Positions 11,275-22,811 of a stretch of DNA of 64,000 nucleotides are shown piece by piece. The notes beneath the pieces are model-generated. The model was not told the DNA's origin and did not search any database. It saw only the letters and a list, made by a program, of their open reading frames with translations. Positions within the stretch are counted from its first letter, which is position 1; every line of letters starts with the position of its first letter. The translations under genes were made by a program, and so were the position numbers. This DNA comes from Poa pratensis (taxonomy: Eukaryota; Streptophyta; Magnoliopsida; Poales; Poaceae). The stretch is taken from positions 19,969,338 to 20,033,337 of the forward strand of contig CAMZMU010000089.1 in assembly GCA_947311845.1 (NCBI GenBank). Direction: 5' to 3'.

Positions 11275-11735
11275 CTCCAAGGATTATTTGATACTCGTGA
11301 TCGTTTCTAGCTGAATTTTTTCCGGCTGCTCCTTTACTTGACGATTGCACGATGCATGTCTACCCGGTTGTTCCATCATGTCATTGTCTCTGAACAAATT
11401 GTTTGATACTCCTGATTGATTCTTGCTGATTCTTTTCATTTGGTCCTTTCGCTGAAGGTTGCGTGATGGAGCTCTACATAGCGAGTCCATGATTTTCACG
11501 GTCTCTGAAGTATAGTTTGATGCTCATTATCGATTCTATCTGACTTCTTTTTTTGTTGCTCCCGTTACCTGAAAGCTGCGTGATGCAGGTCTAGCCAGTT
11601 TTCCACCATGTCAGTATCTATGAAGGATTGTTTGATACCCGTGATCTGATCGATTCTAACTGATGTTTTTTTAGATGCTCTCATTACTTTAATGGTGCGT
11701 GATGTAGTCGTGTTATGGTATATCTGATGGGTCCA
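11275..11735. repeat. Diverged tandem repeat, about 114-bp unit, four copies
   Basis: The phrase TTTGATRCYCRTGATCGATT with a following TGCTCYYRTTACY...GCGTGATG block recurs near 11285, 11400, 11514 and 11629. The copies have diverged but keep their spacing. No ORF of note. Confidence 0.6.
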
Positions 11736-11866
11736 CCATGTCAGAGTGTTGTACGTGGATCCATATGACGTAAAGAGGGTACGGATGCTCCTATATAGGT
11801 ACAGATGGCTAGCAGTGGCGCATGTGGGTAAGGATGAAAATGCAGTCTTGCAAAAAAAAAGTACGT

Positions 11867-12996
11867 CGGAGCGGCGCTGGTGTGGTGGCAGGGTGCGGCC
11901 GGTGTGGAGCTGTGTGGCGGCCAGGGCGTCGTCCGGCACTGGCAGGAGGCCGGGATCCGGCGCGGCAGCGACAGGACGAGCTGCAAGGAGGAGGTGGCGG
12001 AGACTCCGGCGCGGAGGCAGGAGATGGCCTCTCCTGCCGCCGTGCTCCGGCGTCCGGGCGGCGGCCCCGGACAGTGGCGGCTACTCCGGCGGAGCGGCTG
12101 AAGCGGGCATGGCCATGGCAGCGGCCGTGGAAGGTGGCGCGGCTGCTGCGGCATGCGATGGAGCTCGGTGGTTGACGACATGGCTTTGCGGTCGGGTTGA
12201 ACTCCGGGCGAAAGCTCGCATGGACTTCGGTCAGTGCCGACGACGGCGGCGCTCTCAGGCGTCGTTCCCTTTCTTGTTTGCGTCGTCGTGGAGCTTTTCG
12301 ACCTCGCCTAACGTGTGGTGGTTCCAAGTTCTCCGGGTGAAAACCTTTGCTCCTTCGTGAGCGGGCGGCGGTGACGGTCTCGTCACTACCTTGTTGGAGG
12401 CGCCGCTTTGGAGCCCTTGGCCAGCACGGTGCAACGGTTTCGCGACGGATGTGCAGATTGGCGTGTGGTCGTGGGCGGTGGATGTCGGGGCGGCGGCTCC
12501 GGAAGGTGGTGGTGCGTCGAGGCGGCGGCCTCGGTCTCCCACGCTACGACGGTTCTATGAGGCAGAACCGTTGTTTAGTGTGGGTTTGGGTGGCGACCTG
12601 GATGAAGACTGCTTGGGCAGAGGGTTCGTCGACCCGACTGGATCGTATTCGGGCAATGCGAAGGTCGATCTGGTTGCTACACCGGGGCGGCGGCCCCGGA
12701 ACAGGTGGTTTTGGTGGCAACCTGGATGAAAACTGCGTGGGCAGAGGGTTCGTCGACCATGACTGGATCACTTTCGGGCAATGCGAAGGTCGATCTGGTT
12801 GTTACGCCGGGGCGGCGGCCCCGGAGCAGGTGGTGTGTGTTGTGGCGTTTGTCGACTTGGGTCGTGTGGGCGGCGGGTCGCTTCGTTTGTGTCATTCTTT
12901 TGTACAGATTGTATGGTTTTTTGACCCGATTTTCCTTATAAACTGGATCAACTCTTTCTATCTATTCGGACGGTGGATACGACCACTTTATAGCTC
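11867..12996 (+). mobile_element. GC-rich non-LTR (LINE-like, non-autonomous) element, copy A
   Basis: A 1.13-kb GC-rich insert between identical 15-bp direct repeats AAAAAAAAAGTACGT (11852-11866 and 12997-13011), in which part of the A run may be the poly(A) tail. Internally there is a 124-bp tandem duplication (12590-12840) and repeated GGGGCGGCGGCCCCGG blocks. The central part (12225-12360) matches the minus strand of the elements at 22812-24676 and 48564-49901, including the phrases GGTCAGTGCCG and CTCCGGGTGAAAACC. No reverse transcriptase is visible. The open frames are GC-driven and not shared between copies. Confidence 0.65.
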
Positions 12997-13446
12997 AAAA
13001 AAAAAGTACGTGAAGTTCTGCAAATTGTTGGTTCATGGAAAGAGTGCATCCAGTTTCCATGGGATCGATCACTTGTAGCTAACGTAGTTAAGAAAAGACT
13101 TGTCGTGATTCTGTTGACGGGAGCAACAAACTAACCGGCAGGGGAGAGATCCATGGCGTGGTGTCCCGATTCTCCTGCTACTCCTGTCCCGCGCCACGGG
13201 TGGCACTAGCCGCTCAACCAGCGAACCACCTGCTGACCCCACACGTCATCCCCACCACCCGAGACATTGGGATCACCCCGCGTTCCCAACACTCGTGCGC
13301 ATGGACGCCACGACACACCGCGCGCCGATCGATCGATCCCACTGGAAAACACCAAGCCTAAACCCACGCCCAAACTAAACTTGTTGTGGACAGATAAACG
13401 CGGCATCGATCATCTGCATGTGAGATCGATCGATCGATCGATCAAC

Positions 13447-16400
13447 ATGGCGGGGCTGGGACGGAGTTCACGCGCCGCCGGGAAGCGCGGGGGCGGTGCG
13501 TCGTCGTCGGCTGCGGCGTCGGCGTGCGTGTACTACGCTACGACGGGGGTGCTGGTCGCGCTGTGCGTCGCGGGGGCGTGCTTCCTCACGTCGACCTCGT
13601 CCGCGTCCATCGCGGGCGCGGACGGCGCCGGGGACAAGACGGGCGGCGGCGTCTCGGCGTACTGGCACACCACGCGGTCGTCGTTCGCGTACGAGGTGAC
13701 CAGGGAGAAGGCGGTACCGTCGCCGCCGCGCGAGGCCGAGGCTGAAGACGCGTCGCAGGGCAAGGAGGACGTTATTGGTTCCGACGAGGACGGTGGCGCC
13801 GAGCAGGAGCGCAGCCGTGGTGCCGCTGTCACCGCGGCGGCAGTGCAGGACCCGCACGCCGCGCCCGATCTGGACGAGCGTGTCTCTGGCGGCGAGGACC
13901 TGCCCAAGAGCGACGCGGCGACGGTGGATGACGAGCGTGGACGCGTCGCCGCCAGCGAGGAGGAGGGCGCCGCGGCGACGGTGGATGACGAGCGTGGACG
14001 CGTCGCCGCCAGCGAGGAGGAGGGCGCCGCGGCGGCGGGCGCGCGCACGGAGCAAGAGACACCGGAGAACGATCCGGATGGCGCGCAAGAAGAGCAGCAG
14101 CCGTCGCATCTGCAGATGCCGCGCGCCACGGTGGAGGAGAAGAGCTTGGACGGCGGCATCGAGGAGGAGAGCAACGCACGGCAGAGGCAGAGCAACGAGG
14201 AGGACCGAATGAGCGCTGCAGCCGGCGACGAGCAGCCCGGCACGGGGATCCTCCGCCGTGAGGCGCAGGAAGACGAAGCGACGGAGCGGCAACCGGAGGA
14301 TGGCCAGACGGAAGAGGAGCGTAGCAGCGATCAATCACAGCTCGAAGAGGACGGGCGCACGTTGGCGGCGTCTGACGCCGGCCTAGAAGAGAGTGGCGGC
14401 GTGGACGAAAAGACTGACGTGTCGGGGCACAAGGATGATGACGCGGACGGCAATGGCGGGAACGCAGAAACAAGCAACATCGTCGACTCACTCCCCGGCG
14501 AGGAAGATCACGGTGATGCCACGTCAGTTCGCGCCGGAGGAGACCAGAGCGCGTGGGCGACGCAGGCCGACCAGTCCCACGGGAGAAGGACCGGCGCGAG
14601 GACGAAAGCAGCAGCACCGACGGCGAGGAGCAACAGCACGAGTGGCGGACGTGCAACGTCAAGGCCGGCGCCGACTACATCCCGTGCCTCGACAACGAGA
14701 AGGCCATCAAGAAGCTGCGACCGGAGAACTTCCATCGCTACGAGCACCGCGAGCGGCACTGCCCCGACGAGGGCCCGACGTGCCTCGTCGCCCTCCCCCG
14801 AGGCTACCGCCGCCCCGTCGAGTGGCCAACGAGCCGGGACAGGGTAACCTTCCACGTACAAAATCAATAATTCCCATATCCATGGATTGCTTACTGACAC
14901 GACGACGACGACGGTGGTGACCTGTGCAGATTTGGCTGAGCAATGTGCCGCACACGAAGCTGGTGCAGGTGAAGGGGCACCAGAACTGGGTGAAGGTGAG
15001 CGGGCAGTACCTGCTCTTCCCGGGTGGCGGCACGCAGTTCATCCACGGCGCGCTGCACTACATCGACTTCCTGCAGCAGTCGGTGCGCGGCGACATCGCG
15101 TGGGGGAAGCGGACGCGGGTGGTGCTGGACGTCGGGTGCGGCGTGGCCAGCTTCGGCGGCTACCTGTTCGAGCGGAACGTGGTGACCATGTCCTTCGCGC
15201 CGAAAGACGAGCACGTGGCACAGGTGCAGATGGCGCTGGAGCGCGGCATCCCGGCCATCTCCGCCGTCATGGGATCCAAGCGCCTCCCCTACCCCGGCAT
15301 GGCGTTCGACCTCGTCCACTGCGCCCGCTGCCGCGTCCCCTGGCACGCCGACGGCGGGGCCCTCCTGCTGGAGCTCAACCGCGTCCTCCGCCCCGGCGGT
15401 CTCTTCGTCTGGTCTGCCACGCCGGTGTACCAGAAGCTCCCCGAAGATACCGAGATCTGGAAAGGTACGTACCACATAGACATGAGAAAGAGCACCAATT
15501 TCCCTTATGTTATGAATTCTTGTAACCAACACCACGAGTCCACGACCACGAATGAATTTCCAGCAATGACGGCTCTGACGAAATCCATGTGCTGGGAGCT
15601 GGTGACGATCAAGAAGGACAGGCTCAACGGCGTAGGCGCGGCTTTCTACCGGAAGCCGACGTCGAACGAGTGCTACGAGAACAGGAGGCGGCAGCAGCCT
15701 CCGATGTGCAGCGAGGACGACGACGCCAACGCTGCGTGGTACGTCCGCCTCAACGCGTGCATGCACCGGGTGCCAACCGGCGTGGCAGAGCGCGGCGCGA
15801 GGTGGCCGGCGGATTGGCCGCGGCGGGTGCGCTCCCCGCCCAACTGGCTCAACACCTCGCTGGCCGGGGTGTACGGCAAGCCGGCGCCAGAGGACTTCGC
15901 GGCGGACTACCAGCACTGGAGGCGCGTCATGGACAAGTCGTACCTCAACGGCCTGGGCGTCGACTGGTCGAGGGTGAGGAACGTCATGGACATGAGAGCC
16001 GCCTATGGAGGGTAAGATCGGCGACCAAGAACATCTTGCCAATTCCTTCAGTGCTGAGCATGATCTCTGCCCAGGTTCGCCGCTGCGCTTAGGGACCAGA
16101 AGGTCTGGGTGATGAACGTCGTCAACGTCGACGCGCCGGACACGCTGCCAATCATCTTCGACCGCGGGCTGTTCGGAATGTACCATGACTGGTGCGAGTC
16201 ATTCAGCACCTACCCGAGGACCTACGACCTTCTGCATGCCGACCACCTCTTCTCAAAGATAAAGGAGAGGTCAGTCTACAACCACCTAATTCAGCCATGA
16301 CCGGTTCATTTTTATCATGACAAACATGTGTTCTTCAGGTGCGCCGTGTTGCCGGTCGTCGCCGAGGTCGACAGGATTGTGAGACCAGGGGGCAGCCTCA

Positions 16401-16549
16401 TCCTGCGCGACGAGTCCGGCGCTGTCGGCGAGGTGGAGAAGCTCTTGAGATCGCTTCATTGGGATGTGAGGCTGACCTTCTCCAAGAACAACGAAGGGGT
16501 GCTGTACGCCGAGAAATCGGATTGGCGACTGGTCGCCGAGCCAACTTAA
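13447..16549 (+). CDS. Probable methyltransferase PMT (QUA2/TSD2-like, DUF248 family), Golgi type II membrane protein
   Basis: Five exons: 13447-14843, 14930-15464, 15564-16011, 16075-16269, 16339-16549, all with GT-AG borders. They give about 928 residues once the frameshift is allowed for. The N-terminus is short and basic, followed by a signal-anchor helix (about residues 27-47). A long Glu/Asp/Ala-rich low-complexity spacer then runs to residue 380. The conserved domain follows: [43 protein letters not shown], the SAM-binding motif [15 protein letters not shown] (about 532), [52 protein letters not shown]. By family, a SAM-dependent methyltransferase acting on wall polysaccharide, probably homogalacturonan, in the Golgi lumen. 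The long acidic spacer resembles the PMT24-27 group. Exon 1 shifts frame at GGG 14581-14583: one missing G restores the conserved phase. The 99-bp second intron is in frame and stop-free. ATG 13447 is chosen because the signal anchor follows directly. Confidence 0.9.
13915..14028 (+). repeat. 57-bp in-frame tandem duplication in PMT exon 1
   Basis: Nineteen codons (core [16 protein letters not shown]) are repeated with no base change seen, at 13915-13971 and 13972-14028, inside the acidic spacer. The spacer is low-complexity and probably tolerates length change. Confidence 0.9.
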
Positions 16550-17183
16550 ACCATGTCCTGGTCACTTGATCAGTTCATATCAGGATGACAGGCAATTTAT
16601 AGCCTGCACAAGATAGATAGGAACTTTCTTCTTTTTCTCTTAACACTCTTTGGTTGTTTAGTACCTGATATAGTCATGCGGTAATTATCTTACAAATAAT
16701 GCACCCATCAGCAAATGGTAGTACATGATTTATGTAGTATATGTACCTAAGACTCATGCAGAGAATTGAGATGTGTGCAGCAGCAGTTGATAGTTTGTCA
16801 GTTCAAAGATTTACTTGGTAAGCAAAGCAAGTCCAACCGTTCAGAGATACTTCAAAAGCTAATCCGACATGTACCTCAAACCCTATAATAATGTCTGCAA
16901 ATTGCCGAAATGGGTTGTTACAACAATAAGGCGATCCACTGCAGATGCTCAAAACAAATCAATTCAGCAACCACTGAAATATTATCTTTACTCAATCATT
17001 TTGTTTGCCCTAGTGGTGCCTCCTTTTCCTTTAGAACCACTACTCATGATGCTTGCCACAAATCAGAGTGTTCCACCACAAAAATGTTGCTACAATCTAT
17101 ACTAATACAAGTTAAGACCTCATGCTTTGTGGTTCATCTTTCACATTCTCCACTAACCAGTAACATGTAGATTGCAAATCTGA
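16550..17183. other. Convergent intergenic region between PMT and DUS
   Basis: Holds the 3' UTRs of both genes (PMT stop 16549; DUS stop at 17184). AT-rich. No further gene or repeat seen. Confidence 0.5.
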
Positions 17184-19432
17184 TCAGGTGCTGCTTGCAG
17201 CTAGCCCATTCGCTGTGGTATGTGACTGTGAAGTGCTGTTGTCTTTATAAAGTGGTATTCCACCACCAAGTTCCTTGAGCCTCTTTACCATATCATGCAT
17301 CCACTCAAAAGTGAGCTTGGTCTGTGCATTGAACTCCTCCCGCACTTGTGGATGCACTTTAAACAAGTCACCCAACATCTTGTGGACATGGGATCGAATC
17401 ATTCTCCATGGCACTGGGTATTGCTCGCACAGTTTCAAATACTCAATGGCGAGATCAGCCTGGTCTAAACCACCATCTCTGTCTTCAACGCCATCTTCTT
17501 TCCACTCCTTTGTCCGGAAACCAGCAAATAATGCTGGATTTTCTAACAGGGGTTCAGCTGAAAGCACGCCATCAGCACCAGTATGTTCCAGACAGCTCTT
17601 CACATCGTCCATATGGCGAATGTTTCCATTTGCAAGTACAGGTATTCTCAGAGCGTCTTTGACAGCTTTGATGGCATCCCAGTCAGCTCGAAATTTCTTC
17701 CCATCCTTCTCATCTCTTGTCCGTCCATGCACAGCTACAAGAGATGCACCAGCTTCTTCAAGCATCTTTGCATATGCTAGTGTATCCTCCAGTCGAGGGA
17801 ATATGCGGATCTTCGCCGAGACTGGAACACGAAGGTTTTCTGATAGATTTTGAACAAGAGATTTTACGAGGGGAAGGTTGTCCATGAGAAATGCCCCGTA
17901 ATACCCCCTTCTAGCAATGCGCTGTGGGCATCTGCAAAGTTTACAGAGGCATTACTGCATTTAGAAGAATATCCAGTTTGGACCATTTTTCAAGTAATGC
18001 TCATATATGGGGAAAATACACTGTAGTTCGATATTATAAATGATGAAGAATAAAAATTTACAGAAATAATGGCACACCAGACATACTTGCAAAATGTGCA
18101 ATATGAACACCCTAAGAAAATATCAGATAGGCGGCATTAGAGCTTTGAAAGCTTCACCAAATAATAAAACTCAACAGCTAGAAGTTACAAGTTTAAAATG
18201 TAATTGCATGGCCTAGTACAAAAACCGCTGATGACACACGTCATAGAGCTATTTCAGCAACATTGATCAGATGCAACTCGTAAAATAATTTTTTATCAAT
18301 GTGTAACTAACATGTATGGGTTACCACAAAGGCACTAACACAGCTAGATAAGTGACTAAAGACACCAATATTTTTCAGAAAAAACATCATAAAGATTTGG
18401 CACATTACCCAAAATTAATATCAACATAGTCGCAATGATCTTCCACAATCTTTGCAGCTTGTAACAAAATGTCAGGATCGTTCGCGCAAAACTGAACAAA
18501 AAGCGGGCGGTCCTCCTGTAAAAGATTTAATCAATGTCACATTCTGCAAGAGGAATTATTTTACTGTATGCAATACCTTAAAAAGATTAGTAGAATACAA
18601 ACAGTAACTGCACAATACAGCTAATTTTTGAAACAGCTCTAACCACTCTGTAGTCCTATGCTCCTATGACAGAGTGATGTACCTAATCTTCTGCATAGTG
18701 ACAACGATCCTCCAGTTGCTGGACTTAAGTTGGTCACATTGCCACACAGAAATAGTGAAATACACCGGTCAAAGAAGGGCATGTGTATCTACAGTTCTAC
18801 ACCAAAGCCATGATTCCAACTATTACATTTACCATGGCCAATTGATTACAGTTGTTGCACCATCTAACTTTATTCAATTCAATTCTACCATTGTAAGTTT
18901 ACAAGAATTGCTAGCACGGTGAGCTACAGGTGAATCATGATGCTCAAAACTGGGTATCCTAGAACTGAATCGCAGTGAGGCGAGGACCTGGACACCTATA
19001 AACGCGAGTTACCTTGCAGGTAGTGAACTCCATGTCCCTGTGCTTCTCGTTCTCGGAGAAGATGCGGGAGTGGAGCATGGGCGTGTAGGCCGCTGTGGCG
19101 CCGTAGCGGCGGCAGAGCATGCGGAAGGGAAGCTCCGAGTTGTCCACCATGGGCGCCACCACCAGCCTCGGGGCACCCAGCCGCCTCCAGTGCGCCCACG
19201 CGCGCTCCACCCTCTCCTCCGCGGACGCCGGCGGAGGTGGCAGGGGCGCTGGCGGGGGTACCTCCTCCTGGGAGGCGGCGGCCGCGGCCGCTCTGGAGCA
19301 GATGTCCTCGTCGGGGTCGGCAGCGGTTGTCAGGTGGGCGGCGGCGGCCGGAGCCATGGTGGGGCTAGGGTTCAGGGAGCGGAAGAGGCGGCGCGGGTTC
19401 GGGAGGAGAGGTGCGAGGCGCCGTGGTGGCAT
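17184..19432 (-). CDS. DUS1: tRNA-dihydrouridine synthase (DUS1-type, tRNA 16/17)
   Basis: Three exons on the minus strand: 19432-19013, 18515-18409, 17931-17184, all GT-AG, giving 424 residues with no break. Flavoenzyme that reduces uridine to dihydrouridine in the tRNA D-loop with NAD(P)H. Exon 1 has an Arg/Pro/Ala-rich leader without acidic residues (about 1-25), perhaps an organelle signal, with a second Met at 26 as an alternative start. It then shows the FMN-binding start [14 protein letters not shown] (91-104). Exon 2 is [15 protein letters not shown]...DYVDINF. Exon 3 opens with [17 protein letters not shown], whose Cys177 is the expected catalytic cysteine, followed by [30 protein letters not shown] and [16 protein letters not shown]. 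The Ser/Thr-rich C-terminus ends NGLAASST. It faces PMT tail to tail, 634 bp apart. Confidence 0.93.
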
Positions 19433-19710
19433 CCGGCTCGGCTCGGCTCGGTAGGCGGCTCTGATCCGGTCGGTCTAAAGAACGGGCCCTATATGTCACG
19501 GCCCAGACCAAATTGCTCTGGGCTCCTTCGGCTCGACTCGAGATCGTGCACGATACTCGGCCCGCACTGAGAGTACAGCCCATTCACATTGCCAAAGTAC
19601 TTTGCCTATTCGAGAAATGCTACTCCGTACATAGAAAACGGATAAGGAAATACTGCCGCTGCAAAAAGAGTTGAGTCAATCTCAAAACCTGATCCGCCAG
19701 CTCAGTCATT
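19433..19710. other. Upstream region of DUS
   Basis: GC-rich near the start codon (19433-19600), becoming AT-rich. No clear TATA box was found. No other gene seen. Confidence 0.4.
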
Positions 19711-19812
19711 TGGAGGTGCTCATCGGGGTAGGGTGTGCGTACGTGCGTTCATAGGGTGAGTTTATGCACGTGTATGTGAGCGTTTGCGTTGTACTGTTTA
19801 TCGAAAAAAAAA
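19711..19812 (+). mobile_element. SINE-like 3' tail (GT-rich block with A tail), copy 1
   Basis: TGGAGGTGCTCATCGGGGTAG leads into a GTGTGCGTACGTGCGTTCATA block and ends in ten As (19803-19812). The same block occurs in reverse at 29583-29712, so this is a dispersed retroposed sequence. The head with Pol III boxes is not visible. Confidence 0.5.
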
Positions 19813-19943
19813 ATGCCATCGCCATAATGGCATTATGAAACCAGCGCACAAAAGTGTTGGCGCTGAAATTTTTCGCAACTTTTATTTTTGGCGGGACTAC
19901 GCAAAAATTGATGTCACATATATCTAATTAAACACTTTCTTCT

Positions 19944-21690
19944 TGAAGGAGATATGCCCTAGAGGCAAATAAATATTAAGTATTTTTTGTATTATCTCAT
20001 TAAGTTTATAATAAGTTTTATACCATGCTATAACTGTATTAATCGGAATTTTTCATACACGTGTGGTATGTAAACAAACTAGCGTCCCTAGTAAGACTAT
20101 ATACAAACTAGTTCATTGGACAGATGATCGAGATTTCCCGATCATGGATGTTTATGTCAGTTGACAATGAGGTCATTTTATTAGTGGAATGAGATGACGG
20201 ACATACCCAACATAAGTATTGCAATAGGTAGAAAATATGGTAGCCTATTCCTCGGACCGTGAGATCATATTTAATCACTACCACCAGAGGGTATTTTGAG
20301 TGCATCAAACGTTCACACCATAACAGGATGACCGTAAAGGTGTACCTCAGATATTCCAAAAGGATAGATTGAGGTGTATGGATCAAGAGCGGGATTTGTT
20401 CATCCGCGTGACGGAAAGATACTCTGGCCCCACTCGGTGAGATTGCATCCATAAAGCTGCGCAGCGTATGACTAGGTCATGGGGATGGAATATCACGTAA
20501 CGAGTTAAGTAGCTCTTGTCGATAACGAGATAAAACAAAGCATATGATGTTAGCGATCAAATATCGGACAAGACTAGTATCAAAGGAAACAAAAGGAATG
20601 GATATCCATGTTCATGGTTCAACGACGATTATTCGTGGAATGCATAGGGGTCGTCATAGGCATCCAGGCCTCCCTAACGATCATTGGTGAGCGAGGGGTC
20701 TCGACCATGTCTGGAGTATTCCCGAACCGTAGGGTAACACACTTAACGTCTTGACGACGCTTGGAGATCGTTTGGGAAACATTGGAATCACATAAGTGGA
20801 AAGAAGAGAAGCCGGAAGGGTTCTCGGGAGACCGAAGGAAGTTTGGAAAGGTCCGAAAGAAGTTTCGGAGCCACGGGAATTAAATAATATACAAATATAT
20901 TAATTAATGAATTAAATATATTTAGATATTAATTTAATATTAAATAAAAGAGAAAATATGGGCAGGCCACCTAAATGGGCCAAACCCTAGAGGGATAGCC
21001 CATGTGGGGGCCGCACACCTCATAGGGGATGGGGCAGGTGGGCCGCATGGGGCCCATCTGGCTCCATGCATGGCCGGCCGCACCCCCCTCCTCCTCTTTT
21101 GTTTAGTCCCACATGGGGGCTAAGGAGAAGGGCACACCCCTTCTCCATATATAAACGGAGGTATATTAATTGTTTTAATAGACAATTAATTCTCTTGGTC
21201 GAGGTGTTCCCCTCCCCCCCCCCCCCCCCCCCCCCCCCCCCCACCCCCACCCCCCCTTTCTCCCTCTTCATCTCCCGTAGATCACGGTCCCTTGTAAGGA
21301 CTGCGCGCACGTGAGACTACTATACCGCAGCGCGCCGTCGTGCTGCGGGATTCACCCAAAAGTTCTACTTCCGCAATCTCGGCTGGATCGGAGAGACCGG
21401 GAGTCATCGACAAGCTCCGCACGTGTGCGAGTACTCGGAGGTGCTGCACTTGCGGCGCTGGGGCGTCATCGTTGCGCCGTCTTTGTCTTCGTCACGCCAG
21501 GCTTCGCGACCTTGAGGTCGGTTATGAGTTTGACTACATCGTCAACGTTCTCTTGAACGTAATGATTGTCGTCTACAAGAGGTATGTTACCGAAACCTTC
21601 CCGTTACCGCATTACTAGTAGATAGATCATGGCTAAGTTTTGGCGTACGCTAGTTAAAAAAAATATTGTTTTCTGCTGCAAACCCCTCCA
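19944..21690. mobile_element. Solo LTR (TGAAGGAGATATGCCC type)
   Basis: A 1,747-bp sequence from TGAAGGAGATATGCCCTAG to AAACCCCTCCA, flanked by a perfect 5-bp duplication CTTCT (19939-19943 and 21691-21695). It has no internal domain and no second LTR, so it is a solo LTR left by LTR-LTR recombination. The start sequence is common in Triticeae LTR elements. It contains a 29-base C run (21214-21242) that may be a collapsed or error-prone tract. Confidence 0.8.
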
Positions 21691-21695
21691 CTTCT

Positions 21696-22803
21696 TTGTT
21701 TATAAACTCATGTGTCTTCAATGAAACTATCACCACATAAAAGGGCGGGCTTAAGAAAAAAAACTTAATTGTGGAAAACAAAACTTAAAAGGGTGGGCCT
21801 TGTTGTCCCTGTCCTCCAACGCTAATTACAAATTATAGGCGTCTAAAAAAACCCAGCGTCCGGCGCTAGAGCTTGCGTCTGCGCAAGCCATGATCCTGGG
21901 CTCTGTTGGGAATTGGAGAAAATTGTTGGGATTTCTTCCCTAGCGCCCTTGTAAGAGCCCGCGTTGTAAATGGCCTTATGTCAACCCTATGGGGCGGGCC
22001 CAGATTTTTGAGTATGGGTACTCATCAAAATTATAAAAGTATTGTAGTATATGCTACAAATTTTTATAAAAGAATTAGTGTATGAACTTATCATCACACG
22101 TACGTCATATGACAACGAAGGATACTTGTGCTCGAGAAACATTTGAATTTACAAAAGTAAGAGTATCCAATCTGTACATTTGGACAAATTTCTAGCTAAA
22201 GAGTTAACATGAAAATATAGTGAGAGTAGAAGAAACACTATGTGTTTTCCATAAAAAAATACATGCAAAAAATATTATTTTGCAAAATAAGAAAAATTAT
22301 ACACTTGAAATGTGGAGACAGTTAAAATGCAATTTTTATCCTTTAAAATGCAATTTTTAGAAATATATGGGAAATCAAATAGACAAAAATATTAATAAAA
22401 TTTAAGAATTCAAGATAGTTGACAAAAAATACTAGCATTCCGTCATTCAGAAATTTATACATCATTTTACTTATTAATTTTCTTTCTAAATTATTGTGCG
22501 AGTTTTCTTGAATTTCCTATATTCTTTATATGTTTAGTTTTTTATTTTTGTTGTGACACTTTTTGTGGATGGCCAAGTTGTGTAAGAATCATTAAAAAGG
22601 ACAAAGTTTTCTTTTTAGATTCATATTGGACAACGATAGATTATTTTCCTATCACAGGATAGATTTAAAAAGTACAACACTCTGCAATGGGTAGGGCCTT
22701 ATTCTTGTCTATCCCGAGATGGGTTAGATGGGAGGACGAATATAATCCGATTATGTAGGGCGCACCATTAGGCAGAGCCCCCATGCCATGATCCTATCTG
22801 TGT
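21696..22803. other. AT-rich intergenic sequence
   Basis: Mostly AT-rich with small GC islands (21840-21960, 22690-22790). No ORF, repeat or RNA gene could be supported. Confidence 0.4.
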
Positions 22804-22811
22804 GCCAGATT

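Noticed and set aside
13468..14662. Long minus-strand and other-frame ORFs over PMT exon 1
   Set aside because: Shadows caused by very GC-rich codons. The plus-strand frame has the signal anchor, acidic spacer and continuation into the conserved domain.
21214..21242. Poly-C tract as a biological feature (also 52519-52548)
   Set aside because: Runs of about 30 C inside old repeats are prone to length error and gap-filling. I would not read function into them.
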